Part shown: piece after piece, positions 51,293 to 61,869 of the stretch
Numbering within the stretch: the stretch's first letter is position 1
Layout: every line of letters starts with the position of its first letter
Source of the DNA: Apiospora phragmitis
Taxonomy: Eukaryota > Ascomycota > Sordariomycetes > Amphisphaeriales > Apiosporaceae
Reading direction: 5' to 3'
NCBI GenBank assembly: GCA_038363925.1
Contig: JAQQWL010000006.1
Location: 2,646,501-2,710,500 of the forward strand
DNA length: 64,000 nt
Program-made: the position numbers and the translations under genes
The notes under the pieces: generated by a model
Databases searched by the model: none
Told to the model about the DNA's origin: nothing
Seen by the model: the letters and a program-made list of their open reading frames with translations, nothing else

Positions 51293-52525
51293 AGAGTGGG
51301 CATATGTTTTTTGGCCAATGGAGTACAACATGGCTCGTTACGCATACTACTCTCTTTTGTCCTGGGGGGCACATTGTACATAGCTTCGGGGGGCGGTTCG
51401 CGCGTGCGTTGGGGATTGTACAGTAAAAGTCTGTTGAAAGCCCCAAGGTCGTTTTTGTGCATATGCGAGTGGTGACTTTTCAGTACGAGACGCGAGCCGG
51501 GTCTACAGAAACCTAGGTATTTCAAAATTGTCATTTGGCTTGGGATGTAACTGATATAATGCGAGTGACCAAGCAAGAATGATAGAAATAGACAATATCC
51601 CAGTCCCCTTTGCAGTCTTTCCAGTGATGACCTCTGCCTACCTATGCAGGTTGCATCTGCTGGCCCCCTAATATAGCTGTAGAGATGCAGTGAGCCGGCT
51701 CATCTCAAATAGGTATTGTCGGTTCTCCTACGAATCACCATCCTCGAAGAGATTTTAGCCCATGTCAACCTACTCTTCGGGCTCCTCACGATGAAGGGAA
51801 GGATCCTATTTTAACGAAGTATTATTAGAACGTTCAGCGGCTCCCCAGAGATCGAGTACAGGGCATGGTTTAAAGTTGTCGTCTAGTCTGCTTAGGAGCC
51901 CGCATAAGATGAAGCCGTCTGCACACCCTGAACCCAGCCGGGCGGACTCGAGTTATTCATTTATATCTTGCAGGAAATGCTGAAGTTTTTCCTAATGAAA
52001 ACAAGGTATGCATTTTGTGATCCCAAAAACGGTAGGCAGACATGCGAGAGTAGTTTCAGAGTATAAACGATTACTATGCAAGAACCCAGCGGCCCACGGG
52101 ATTACGAGAACTTACCACTATATCTCACTTCTTCTGTGGCCTGCCCAATCCCAAGAGAATAGATTACATGATGTAGGTGAAACTATAACTCCAAGAACAC
52201 CTCGGTTGAGTCAAATAAACGGATAATGGGAAGATTTTGATTATTTATTAGCTGTCAGCTTGTATGAGTATGTATGTCCAAGTATGCAATAGAGAACCGA
52301 TATCATTGGCTGAGCGATTCCAACAAAGACTTCGTAAACCAGAAAAGAGCGCTCAGTAGATGCAGGACAAGTGACATAAACCAACTTGATACATCAATAA
52401 ACACCGTAACGCATATGCTCATGTACAGATAAAATCGTTTCGCTCATCAAAAACAGTACCAGCACCAACAACCCGAAGAATTCGGTTAGCTGGCTTGCTT
52501 TTTTTCTTTTTTTCCTTTCTCTTCT
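51293..52525. other. Convergent 3' flanks of NDUFS7 and the GPI protein gene
   Basis: About 1.2 kb without a recognisable gene. Confidence 0.5.
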
Positions 52526-53211
52526 CTACAATACAGCAGCGATGATAGCAGCCACAGCCAGCATCAGGCCCGACGTGTTGGACAGCACCTCGGCGACGCC
52601 GTTCTTGGCGGCGTCCGTCGACTTGGCGCCCGCGGAACTCGAGGCGCCGGTGGCGGCAGCTCCAACCTTGTCGGTTCCTGCAGCGGCAGCAGAGGTGGTG
52701 GTGGCGGCAGCGGATACAGGGGCCGACGTGCTGCCGGTCGTCGTGGCCGTGGCCGTTTGCGAGGAGTAGAGAGAGGCGTTCATACTATTTAGGGAAGGCC
52801 ATGTTTGTGGTTAGTCATTAACTAGAGAGAGAGGGAGGGGTCAGTTCAGTAGGGGAAGTACTCACCAGTAGAGCTGCTTGGAGTTGGCGTAGCTAGCAGC
52901 TCGGGTGTCGTTCGGGCAATTATTGAAGCAGCTGAATGAGAGGAAACAACACTTGTTAGTCATTTCACGTTCTTCCCAAGGGGGTAGAAAAGCCGGGGAT
53001 TTGAAGCAAGAATAACGTACGTCATGATTGCAGTGTACTTGTCGCACTTGCACTGATAGTCGGCATTGTCTGTGCATTGGGAGAGGTAGCCAGTGGTGGT
53101 CTCGAGGCAGGCATCGACGATGTTGGCGGCAGCACAGGTGCTGCTGGTGTCGCTGGCCGACTGGGCCGAGACGGTGACGGCCATGAGAAGGGCGGGCAGA
53201 GTGAACTTCAT
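52526..53211 (-). CDS. GPI-anchored cysteine-rich cell-surface protein
   Basis: Exons 53211-53021, 52931-52866 and 52784-52526 give 516 nt and 171 aa. A signal peptide (MKFTLPALLMAVTVSAQSA) is followed by a small domain with eight Cys at about residues 26, 35, 46, 54, 56, 65, 69 and 86 (pattern CKC in the middle, CFNNC later). A Ser/Thr/Ala-rich stalk of about 60 residues ends in a hydrophobic tail (SGLMLAVAAIIAAVL) that fits a GPI attachment signal. It is likely exported and fixed to plasma membrane or cell wall. The eight-Cys count recalls CFEM proteins, but spacing is not clearly CFEM, so I keep the broader name. Several Cys codons are split or flanked by introns, and joining the exons restores all eight Cys, which supports the gene model. 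Confidence 0.88.
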
Positions 53212-54636
53212 CTTGTTGGCTGGTGGTAGAACGAGCGAAAATGCTGGTAAAGACAGATATCAGGTATAAACAGGCAGTTGAATTAGATACAGCGAAGGTC
53301 TACAATGAACGAGTGTCGGCTCTGTATATGCATATATATATCTCTCTCTCTGGCGAGGACAAAAAAAAGAAAAAGAGAAAAAAGAGGCAGGTAAGAGCGC
53401 GCCTAGAAGGATCTTATGACCCGTCAAGCTCGCACCGACCCGTTTTCCAGACTGAGGCACCATCGATGTTCGTGGGCCGGACCGTGTTGAGCAAAATACT
53501 GTCCAGGGGGATCATGTCGAGTGGCATACCCAAGGCAAACCTTAAGCTTCACCATCCGTAGTACCTACATATACGCATCTGCATTCCTTTGGCGAGTCTT
53601 ACACCGGCGCGTCGTACGCTTGGTTACTGAATTTCGTTGTCTTTCAATCCGATGTTTACGCATCTTGTTGTTGGCTTGCCTGGCCTCGTACAGCAGGCCG
53701 GCATCTTATCTTGGGACCGCATGACGGGGAAAAAAGGCACGATAGTTTGTGGGACTAGATGTGTTGTTGAACTGATGTTGCCATGTTGGAGATGAGCTGC
53801 ACCGGGTTTCATTTTAGGGGTTGCTTTTTCGACGGGGCTCTTCTTCGGTGATTGGCCTATCTTGGGCGGCCATACCCTTTCCAGCACAGCGGCACTGCCA
53901 AGCGTCCCCCAAAGAGCCCCCAACCTCAAAGCTAGCCAGAGCCACATGGGGCAATTTACCGGGGGTAGCTAGGGGCACCTGCAGCAGAAGTGCATGTTGG
54001 GGAGAAAGAATCGGACCCTCGTTCTCTGGCAGTTGTTGGCCCACCGCTACTACTACTACAGTATCGTATCGACCGACTATATTTTATTAGGTAAATACAA
54101 TGACCAGGAGCCTAGTCCAGCCACCAATTTAGGATTCGAAGGTCCTGGACTCTTGTGAACGCGATCCTCGAATGTTAGCCCAGATCCGAATGGTGGTCCA
54201 TGTACGGAGAGGTATCCATGGCCATGTTCCTTGCAGCTTGAGTTTGAACTCGGAGCTGGTTTAACTCAAGGTGCAAGGTAAAGCTACCGCGATTGCCTTG
54301 AGTGCTGCATGCCGGATGCATATACGACCCGAAAAACCTCGTGTTTACATAAATGTTTACCTTTGAATAAGTTTCGAGTCTTTTCGGTAACACGAACTAC
54401 TAGACATGCATCATCGTCAGCCATGGTTGACACTCAATTCGCTGCAGGAAGATGGTCCGATAGCACCGCTTTAGCTGTTTTCAAATATGCACATCCACCC
54501 ACTTTAGGAGGGGAGTTGTTGATCACCGGGTCATGAAAGCCACCAGACCGGAATGCAACTGAACGTCGAGAACATACATCGGCACAAAAGGGAAGCTGAA
54601 TTCGGGTCAAGGACAGGTCCGGGATGCACTCTCGAG
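53212..54636. other. Promoter of the GPI protein gene and 3' flank of Hv1
   Basis: About 1.4 kb. Near the GPI gene there is a TATATA stretch running into CT repeats and an A-rich stretch (about 53336-53390), suited to a promoter or leader. No gene is recognised. Confidence 0.5.
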
Positions 54637-55498
54637 TCAGGACAGTGCCGCCTCCTCGTCGTGTTGTGGCCCGCCTTGGCCCAGCTGGCGCCGTAGTTCC
54701 GCGTTTTCCTTCTCGAGCTCCTCGAGCCTCCGCTGGACCACCTCGATCTGCTCCGAAGCTTCGACGCTGAGTTCATTGACAATCTTGACGAATCTCCAGA
54801 GGCGGAGAATGACAATCAGCGACGCGATCTCTTCCGCGATGCCGTGCTCGAGCAGGTCGATGGCAAAGCTGCCGGCGATGACGAATGCGTCGAAACAGTG
54901 AAACCAATTGGAGAGATAGCTGAAAGAAAGACTACGGTCAGCGTCGTCTTGCCCAACATCCCGACCGGATTTCGTCTCATGTATTACCGGATGCCTCCTG
55001 CCCACAGACAAAGGAGCAGCTCGAGTAGGAACAAACAACTCATCACAAGCGAGAAGGTAGTCAGCGCGCTCCGAGTCGGCTGCACCCATTCCCGGTCCTC
55101 CATCTTGAGCTCACATGTGATGAGAGCAATAAAAATGTCGCTCAAGATACCTGCGACGTCGAGGACCACGAGACCCAGGATGACCCAATGCTTTGCTTTG
55201 GACGAGAGGAATCGCCGGGCCTCGCGCCGCGCCCTACGGTAGGTCGACCTCCAATTGAACGTGAAACCATTGACGAGACTTCCACTTTCGGGGAACCGGA
55301 CTGTATCGGTTAGCTATTACGGCCGCTTAAGTGTTCCCTTGCGCAAGATCATTCCATATGAGCACTGAAGCCTGAAGACCCGGACAAAACCCGCGACTGG
55401 CCCGGCGGCAGTCACCTTTTGCATTTCCAGTGCGACGATATGATCAAGTGTGAGTAATGAGCAAATAACTCACCTAGAAGTGGCGTGCGGTCACTCAT
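54637..55498 (-). CDS. Hv1: Voltage-gated proton channel
   Basis: A voltage-sensor domain that itself conducts protons. Exons 55498-55474, 55300-54988 and 54919-54637 give 621 nt and 206 aa (start MSDRTPLLVRFPESG). Four helices are clear. S1 (HWVILGLVVLDVAGILSDIF) carries Asp56, which aligns with the selectivity-filter Asp112 of human Hv1. S2 has the LLELLL acidic site (Glu102). S3 (CFDAFVIAGSFAIDLL) has Asp123 and Asp134. S4 (ILRLWRFVKIVNE) has Arg152, Arg155 and Lys158 spaced by three; human has Arg at all three. A coiled coil (SEQIEVVQRRLEELEKENAEL) follows directly, as in dimeric Hv1. No pore helix is present, so it is not an ion channel of the K+/Na+ type. Fungal Hv1 channels are known from Aspergillus and a basidiomycete. 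The likely role is pH control at the plasma membrane (inferred). Confidence 0.93.
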
Positions 55499-55893
55499 AG
55501 TCTCGGTGACGAGCTACTTTTTGCAGCCCTTTTCTCTACGGGTCTGGTAAGTGGTTTGATTGAGCTTGTTATCTATCATAAGCCCGTCATCAATAAAAAG
55601 TACCCTGTTGGTTGCTTGGGCCTCATGTTCGTCATTCTTCGGGAATACATCGGAAACTAAACACCGTTCCACGGCGACTGTGCGAGCCCAGTTCCTACAA
55701 CACTAGATCGCCAGCGACAGGTCATTTCACTTCTAAACGATGAGCCTACTAGTCTTTTGATCGGGATATCAATGCACTAAGTTGCTGCTTCGATTGCCCG
55801 AGTCCTCTGTAAAAGTGTAGGATGCAGAATTGCCGGCAGTTCCATATTTGTGGTAGCCCGTTGCTGGGGATAATACGAGATCCTGTCCGCTCA
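55499..55893. other. Short spacer between the Hv1 ATG and the rhomboid stop
   Basis: About 395 bp. It should contain the Hv1 promoter and the rhomboid 3' end, as both genes are on the minus strand. Confidence 0.5.
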
Positions 55894-56764
55894 TCAACGT
55901 CCACTCTGCAAAATGATATCCATGAACGAAACATCACGATGCTCGGGTTTAATTAACCTCAGCCCGGCATACGCGGCACCGAAAGCCATTCCGCCCAAGT
56001 GGCCCGCGTGGCCCATGTGCGAGCCAGCCTCCATCACGCCGCTGAGCTCGTACCAGTCGTACAGGAACCAGCCGAGGCTGTACAGCCACAGCGGCAGGGG
56101 CACGGAGGCAAGCAGGGCGCTCCGGACGACGATCCACGGTCGCAGCACCGTCACGGCCATGGCCAGCCCCGTCGTGATGGCGCTCGCTCCCTGCGCGTAG
56201 CGGGCGGTGAGTACGACCACATTTCCCTGCCGCTGCGCGACGCCGTCCTGCCGCCGGTAGTGCCAGTCGGAGAGCTGGGCCAGGGCGCCCGCCGCGGCCG
56301 ACCCCAGGCACAGCACGGCGGCGACGCTGACGGGGCCGCATAGCCGCATCGCGACGCCCGCGAAGGTGTGGAAGGCGGCCATGTTGCCAGCCAGGTGCGA
56401 GAGGCTCTGGTGGCTGACGACTGACGGCGGCGGTCAGGAGCGTCCACCAGCGGCCCACGCGGAGGTTGCGGGTCCCCAACAGGAAGTTGTCTTGCATGAA
56501 CTCCGGGGTCAGCCATCTTATCAGCCTTGGGGCAGCCCGCGACGGGGCCCCGTATTGACGGCCGCCAGAACCACCACGGCCACGAATTGGCTGGAAGCTG
56601 GATTTGGAGTTGGTATACACCCAAGCTCCGTAAACAAGCGTGTTGATGCTGATAAATACGGAGATGAAGATTCTTATGAAATGCTCATCAGAAGTGGAAG
56701 TAGAAGCCAAAGCATGATAATTCGCAAGTCTTCTGCGGGTGGTTGCCTGGGTGTCGAAATCCAT
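55894..56764 (-). pseudogene. Rhomboid intramembrane protease with 7-bp frameshifting duplication
   Basis: Rhomboids cleave membrane proteins inside the bilayer. From ATG 56764 one frame gives MDFDTQATTRRRL, a first helix (IRIFISVFISINTLVYGAW) and the pre-core RNLRVGRWWTLLTAAVS. The core continues in another frame: HQSLSHLAGNMAAFHTF, then the active Ser in QGASAITTG and the active His in GHAGHLGGMAFGA, ending at 55894. Between them the coding strand has CCGTCAG followed by TCGTCAG (56427-56421 and 56420-56414). Removing the second 7-mer restores AAVSHQSLSH and one frame of 287 aa. No intron of usable size fits. Residue order and catalytic dyad are otherwise intact, so the break is recent, strain-specific or an assembly error. 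Presumed non-functional as read. Confidence 0.85.
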
Positions 56765-57782
56765 GGTTGATTTAGAAAGCAGCAAAAACAGCAATGAGAG
56801 AGGAATGCAGGTTTGGATTGGAAAAGCACTCTTGAAGGCAACTTGTGTTCACTCACGCGAATGGTGGGGTCGCCCTGCAACGCCCTGCAACGCCTCGGCG
56901 GCTCTCACCTTGGATTGTGCACGGATCAATCAGTCTCTTGCTTGACTTGACTTCAGGCTAGCATTCTACATCGTCACGTACATCAAGGCGACAACAATGG
57001 GCATAGTGGTTGAACAAAGGGCTATGTTTCAATCGTCGGCCTAGTTCTATGCTTTGATGATTGAACCCGAAGCCTCATATCTCCTGTCTAGTAAGCCGCC
57101 CCTGAAACATTATCAGCAGCTATACTCACTTCCAACGCCATGCCGAGTTCATGTAGATATGTATAACCGAGAGGTTGTTAGCAATGGTCCGTCTCAATAC
57201 TCGATGCTTCTAGCAATGCCAGCGAGAAGCATCCCACTCAGGGGCCCAGATCTTGGGGGGCCAAGGGTAGACAGTCTTGGGACGCCACGAATGTTTCTTC
57301 TTAAAACTGCCCTAAACTAGATCCCATCGAGTTCTGCATGCAGGCGACACACGATGCTCTCCAAGCCTCATATGCATCCGTTAATGCATGCCCAACGACT
57401 GGGCTGCTGAATGCCGCCATCAGAATCTGCCATGGATCGCGTACCTAAAGAGCATGGCAACAGTATTCTTCGGGGATTTACCTCGATCTTTCAAAGCCAC
57501 CAAAAACAATAGCTTCAATGAGACAAAGAGTATGCTTCGAAAAACCACGAACTCCGTCATTGAACAGGATGTTTGAATAAAGTAATCTAAAGGAGGAAAT
57601 CTATTAAACTATAACATACCCTTTGAGGGCTGAGCAGTCGACTCGAGTATAAAAGCCATGGCCCCAGCCGTTTGTGGAGCCAGAGTAAAACAGGTGCATC
57701 GTTTACGATTAGAGAAACAACCATTGGTTTTCCACTCAATCACGTCAGCCAGAACACTTCTACCAGAAGCCAACGGAACAGT
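56765..57782. other. Divergent intergenic region
   Basis: About 1 kb between the rhomboid start and the coiled-coil gene start, without recognisable content. Confidence 0.5.
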
Positions 57783-60578
57783 ATGGCTGGCTCGTCGAGT
57801 CAAGCTGGTGGCAGCCAAGATGCGCCGGCTCCAAGTCCTGGGCACCCAGCAGCTTCCCATGAAAAAGCTTACACGGGTGCTTCGGGTGGAACGTCTGACC
57901 CTCTTGGGCCAGCAGAGAACACCAAGTTGCCTTTCAATTTCAATAGGCCCGATCCTGGGTTTGACCCCAACGACAACTCTGCCGTCGCAAACTTCTACAA
58001 CTTCGAGCAGGGCGCACGCCATGTTCTGGACATGGCAGGGCAACAGGGTCCCTCTATCGAGGACCAAGTAGAGAACCAGGTTAAAGAACTCACCCAGTTA
58101 AGGGGCGGCCAGGAGGTGAGCGAGAGGGAGCGGGAGAGCATCAAGAGAATCCTCAGGCGGAACGCCGGCTGGCTGGAGTCCTACAAGTCCGAGGTTGCCG
58201 GGACCGAGACCGTGCCCATCGCCGCCTTCAACCGGCTGGCCCACGAGTACGAGCAGATGCAGCGCTCCATGGCCCGGGACCGAGCAGATTACGAGGCAGG
58301 CTGCATCAAGGATATCAAGCAGTTGGAGGACGAGATACGGAAGCTTAAAGAGGACCAAGAAGTCGAAGAGCAGCTCGGCCAGCACGAACCGGACAGCAAT
58401 GAGTTCCGCAACAAGATCCACGAGCTCAGCGCAAGAGTCGCCGAGCAGGAACGTGATATTGCACGGAACAAAAAGACCACCAAAAAGACCGCCTCCGACC
58501 ATGAAGCGGATGTAGAAGCTTACAATACAGCCATCGACGAGTTGCTGGAAGATATAGCGAAGCGCGATGCAAAGATAGCGCAGCTCACGAAAGTCGCCGA
58601 CCAGACAGAAGAAACGGGTTCCAAGATGGATGACGGTAAGGTTGCTGAGCAGGAGGGAATCATCAAAGGGCTGCAGGCAGATAATGCGGTACTTCAGCAA
58701 CAGCTCCAGCAGGCGAACGAGAAGAAACCAGAGCCTGCTGAATCCCAGGCAGACGGCAGTGATAACCTTGCCGAGCTCAAGAAGACTAAGAAAGACTTAA
58801 TGAACTTGCGCGCAAGGGCGGACCAGCTCGACGAGGAATTAAGGAACTGTAAGAAGAACTGCGACGATTTCAAGAAGCAGGCCCAGCAACTCAAAGGAGT
58901 CGAAGACGAACTTAGTGATCTCCGTGAGCAGAGCAATAAGACCATTGCGGACCATGATGAGGAGTTGTTGCGGCTTAAGGAACAAGTGGCCGAGCTGGAG
59001 GATCGGCTAAAACCTGAGCGCGAGAAATATCAGAACGAAAGACGCAGGCTGGAGAAAGAAGTCGAGCAAATTCAACAATCAGACAGGGAGCGACAACAGA
59101 GGATCGACAAGCTGGACAGCGAAATGTCGGATGCCAGACGCTCCGAGCAGGCAGCCAAGGAGCAGGCAAACATGTTTAAGAGCGAGGCCAAGACTCTTCA
59201 CGACTCCAACGAGAAACTACACTCGGAAAATCAAGAGCTGATGTCGGGCAACGCCGCAGGTTCGCATGGCGAGGCAAGCACGGCAAGCGAGGCCACGATC
59301 AAGCGCCTGGAGCAGGAGCTAGCTACCGCCCAGAGCTCCATCAGATCAAACGAAGTCTACATTGGTGACCTGCAAAGAGCCCGGGGCAATACCGAAGTTT
59401 TGCTCCAACAGAACCAGGCAATGCTCGAAGAACGCCAGGCAGGAATCAATAGTCTTCGGAATGAAGTAAACGAAACTAATGTTCTGCTCGAGCAAAGCAG
59501 AACAGGGCTCGAGGAAAGCAGAACAGGGCTCAATCAAACCAGGGCAAAGCTCGAGGAAACCGAGAGAAGAATCAGTGCCCTAGAAACAGAAAGGGCCAAT
59601 GCGAACAGTGCCGTCACGGAAAGCAGAACATTGCTCGAGTCACAGCGAGCAAGGATCAGAAGCCTAGAAACAGCCTTAGGTAATGCTACTAATGGTTCCA
59701 CTGGACAAAACCGTCGAAGGACCCGTGAACTCGAAAGTGAAATGGCCGAGACTCGGCGTTTGCTCGAGGGAAGGTATGGCAGAGGTTCGTCCGAGGAAAA
59801 CAGCGGAACGATCACTACGCTTCAAGGGCAGTTGACCGCCGCTGCTGATTTGCTCACGGAGCGGGATGCAACGATCAAAGAGCTAGAAGGAGGGCTGGCC
59901 AAGGCTAACGGTTTGCTCGAAGGAAACAGTAAAATCATCGATAACCTACAAACGAAAGTGACCTTCTATACTGATGCTCTCAAGCAGCGGGATGCAACGA
60001 TCAAAGACCTGCAGACCCAGTCAGAGGATATTCGTTCGCTTAGGGATGAACTGGATGCTGTTAAAACGTCGGACAGAGAAGGCCAAGCAGAAATTCGTTC
60101 GCTGAATGAAAGGATAGAGGCCCTCACCAGGGAGCGCGAGTCGGACATTCGCACCCTGAGGGAACAGCTAACTGCCGCCGAACTGCAGATCCAATCGAGC
60201 CAGGCCACAGGCTCCAAACCCCCGGCCTCCGAGAATGGCGCTACTGGCGGCGGCTCCTCATCGACAACGCCTCCCGGCCGCCGCCGCGACCCTTTCAGAC
60301 CCGGCGCCTTCTTGGGAGATCCCCCGACGGCCGAGGACCTGCCCCAGGGCACCGCCGAGCTGCAGGCCGAAGTGCTCCGGCTCAACGCCGAACTCCAACG
60401 CGTGGAACGGCAGCTGGAGCGGGCGCACCTGTGGCAGCCCGACGCGACGTGGCAGCGCGAGATGTGGGACGACGTCGCGCGAATCCGGCAGGAGAATGCT
60501 GACCTGCACGCGACCGTGGAAACCCTGCGCAGGCGACTTCGCGAGCTTGAGCAGCGCGACACGGCCGTTCCGCAGTAG
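57783..60578 (+). CDS. Long coiled-coil protein, no recognised family
   Basis: Single exon, 2796 nt, 931 aa from the first ATG (MAGSSSQAGG); reading is open for another 111 nt upstream without an ATG. Residues 1-95 are Ser/Gly/Pro-rich. From about 100 to 840 there is a nearly unbroken chain of heptads rich in Glu, Lys, Gln, Arg and Leu (for example EDEIRKLKEDQEVEEQLG and RDATIKELE). A Pro/Gly/Ser hinge follows (about 830-860), then a short C-terminal helical module (LWQPDATWQREMWDDVARI). It resembles a scaffold or tether of myosin-tail or golgin type. No motor, zinc finger or membrane helix is visible. Around 59495-59545 a 21-bp unit is tandemly duplicated (SRTGLEE). A 20-bp identity (RDATIK) links 59862 and 59984. 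The repeats suggest growth by unit duplication. Function unknown. Confidence 0.85.
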   Translation: MAGSSSQAGGSQDAPAPSPGHPAASHEKAYTGASGGTSDPLGPAENTKLPFNFNRPDPGFDPNDNSAVANFYNFEQGARHVLDMAGQQGPSIEDQVENQVKELTQLRGGQEVSERERESIKRILRRNAGWLESYKSEVAGTETVPIAAFNRLAHEYEQMQRSMARDRADYEAGCIKDIKQLEDEIRKLKEDQEVEEQLGQHEPDSNEFRNKIHELSARVAEQERDIARNKKTTKKTASDHEADVEAYNTAIDELLEDIAKRDAKIAQLTKVADQTEETGSKMDDGKVAEQEGIIKGLQADNAVLQQQLQQANEKKPEPAESQADGSDNLAELKKTKKDLMNLRARADQLDEELRNCKKNCDDFKKQAQQLKGVEDELSDLREQSNKTIADHDEELLRLKEQVAELEDRLKPEREKYQNERRRLEKEVEQIQQSDRERQQRIDKLDSEMSDARRSEQAAKEQANMFKSEAKTLHDSNEKLHSENQELMSGNAAGSHGEASTASEATIKRLEQELATAQSSIRSNEVYIGDLQRARGNTEVLLQQNQAMLEERQAGINSLRNEVNETNVLLEQSRTGLEESRTGLNQTRAKLEETERRISALETERANANSAVTESRTLLESQRARIRSLETALGNATNGSTGQNRRRTRELESEMAETRRLLEGRYGRGSSEENSGTITTLQGQLTAAADLLTERDATIKELEGGLAKANGLLEGNSKIIDNLQTKVTFYTDALKQRDATIKDLQTQSEDIRSLRDELDAVKTSDREGQAEIRSLNERIEALTRERESDIRTLREQLTAAELQIQSSQATGSKPPASENGATGGGSSSTTPPGRRRDPFRPGAFLGDPPTAEDLPQGTAELQAEVLRLNAELQRVERQLERAHLWQPDATWQREMWDDVARIRQENADLHATVETLRRRLRELEQRDTAVPQ

Positions 60579-61221
60579 AGCGGCCCTGCGCTGGTTCTGA
60601 CCACGCAGGCCAGATTAGGGGCTTGCGACATACGGTAAGAGGTCTGGCTCCGCCAGAACGGTTCCTATCCACCCGGCCGCCCCTTATCGCTGAGGCGGCT
60701 CGCACTCCCTCACCTTTTTTTTAGCTGCTCTTTGTTTTTAGTCCATTATTTGTTTTATTGTGTTATTATTTTATATATCTCCTGCCATTTCTCTTCAAAG
60801 AGATAGATTCTAAATAACAATCGTTACCCAATCAATCAAAGAAGCCTCCGTTTTCCATGTGACTAAGCCATGTAACAGGGCCTTCCTCGCCTCTCTCGTA
60901 TTGTGCCTACTATCTAGGAATACCGACCCTATACTTAATAAGCAGCCTCGAATATCCTAGAAAGACAAATAGACCGCGTGACACTGCAGCCAATCCCTGG
61001 TTCTCCTTTATGTTGCCTTACCCTTGACAGGTGTTCGCAATACAAGTTCGCCCCCTGAAATAGCTTCACACAAGGGCATTCACACAATTCCTTTATACGT
61101 TCTTAGTACCAGCTAAAGAGCTATCTATCAAAACAATTCCAGCTGTTCCAGGTACTTTGTCGGCATATTCTTATAGTGCACGGTCTGGGGGTGGTACTTC
61201 GTGTGGTCTATGAGCGGTGTC

Positions 61222-61273
61222 GACTGTACGGCTGGGTTCTTGTACAACAATTCAAGAACCGAGCCGTACAGTC
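61222..61273. repeat. 21-bp inverted repeat with 10-nt loop
   Basis: Left arm 61222-61242 and right arm 61253-61273 are reverse complements with one mismatch at the middle, separated by 10 nt. Transcribed, either strand would fold into a long hairpin. No terminator T-run or gene context explains it. Confidence 0.9.
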
Positions 61274-61838
61274 AAGCTTATTCTCACTTGGCACTCATCA
61301 TATTATGCGTTTGTTTAGGTAAAAGGGCACCTGTGAGATCATGCCTCGACGTTGAATTTCTCCGCCCCGAACTCCGCCCGCTTCGATCGGTACGGGCTTC
61401 GATCAATGGCACCGCAGATCTGTGGAGAGAAATAGGCCCGAACGGCGCATATTCTGGAGCAGAGAATGATTTGCATCGTGGGGTATTTTCCGCTCCGCAG
61501 TATGAGGGATAGAGATATTGTAACCCTTGACAGGACTCGATTTCGCCGACACTCTGTCTGGTATGACTCCAAGACAGCAGGGAGCTGGCCGATAAACGTA
61601 AGAGGGAGTCACAAGGACACGAAATCCCGTTTTTGCCAGAAGGCTTGGGGCTGATTCTTACCAGGACCTTCACCGCTGAACATGTACCTGCTGTGGCTTG
61701 CGGTCGGACTTCATTGAAGATCGCTGATTGCATCGTCATCCCGATGAGGGAGCAAGTCTGAAATCGGTCCTACAGGAAGTCGGACCATCTCAGACGTCTT
61801 GAAGACCAATGATGCTCCCGTCTTGGTCTACGAAAAGA

Positions 61839-61869
61839 TGAAATGAGGTGGATTTCACACCTCATTTCA
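61839..61869. repeat. 12-bp perfect inverted repeat
   Basis: Arms TGAAATGAGGTG (61839-61850) and CACCTCATTTCA (61858-61869) are exact reverse complements around a 7-nt loop. No gene is assigned nearby. Confidence 0.9.

Noticed and set aside
61284..61739. 151-codon minus-strand frame near the 21-bp hairpin
   Set aside because: No domain, no splice context and high Ser/Arg shadow composition; not enough to call a gene.
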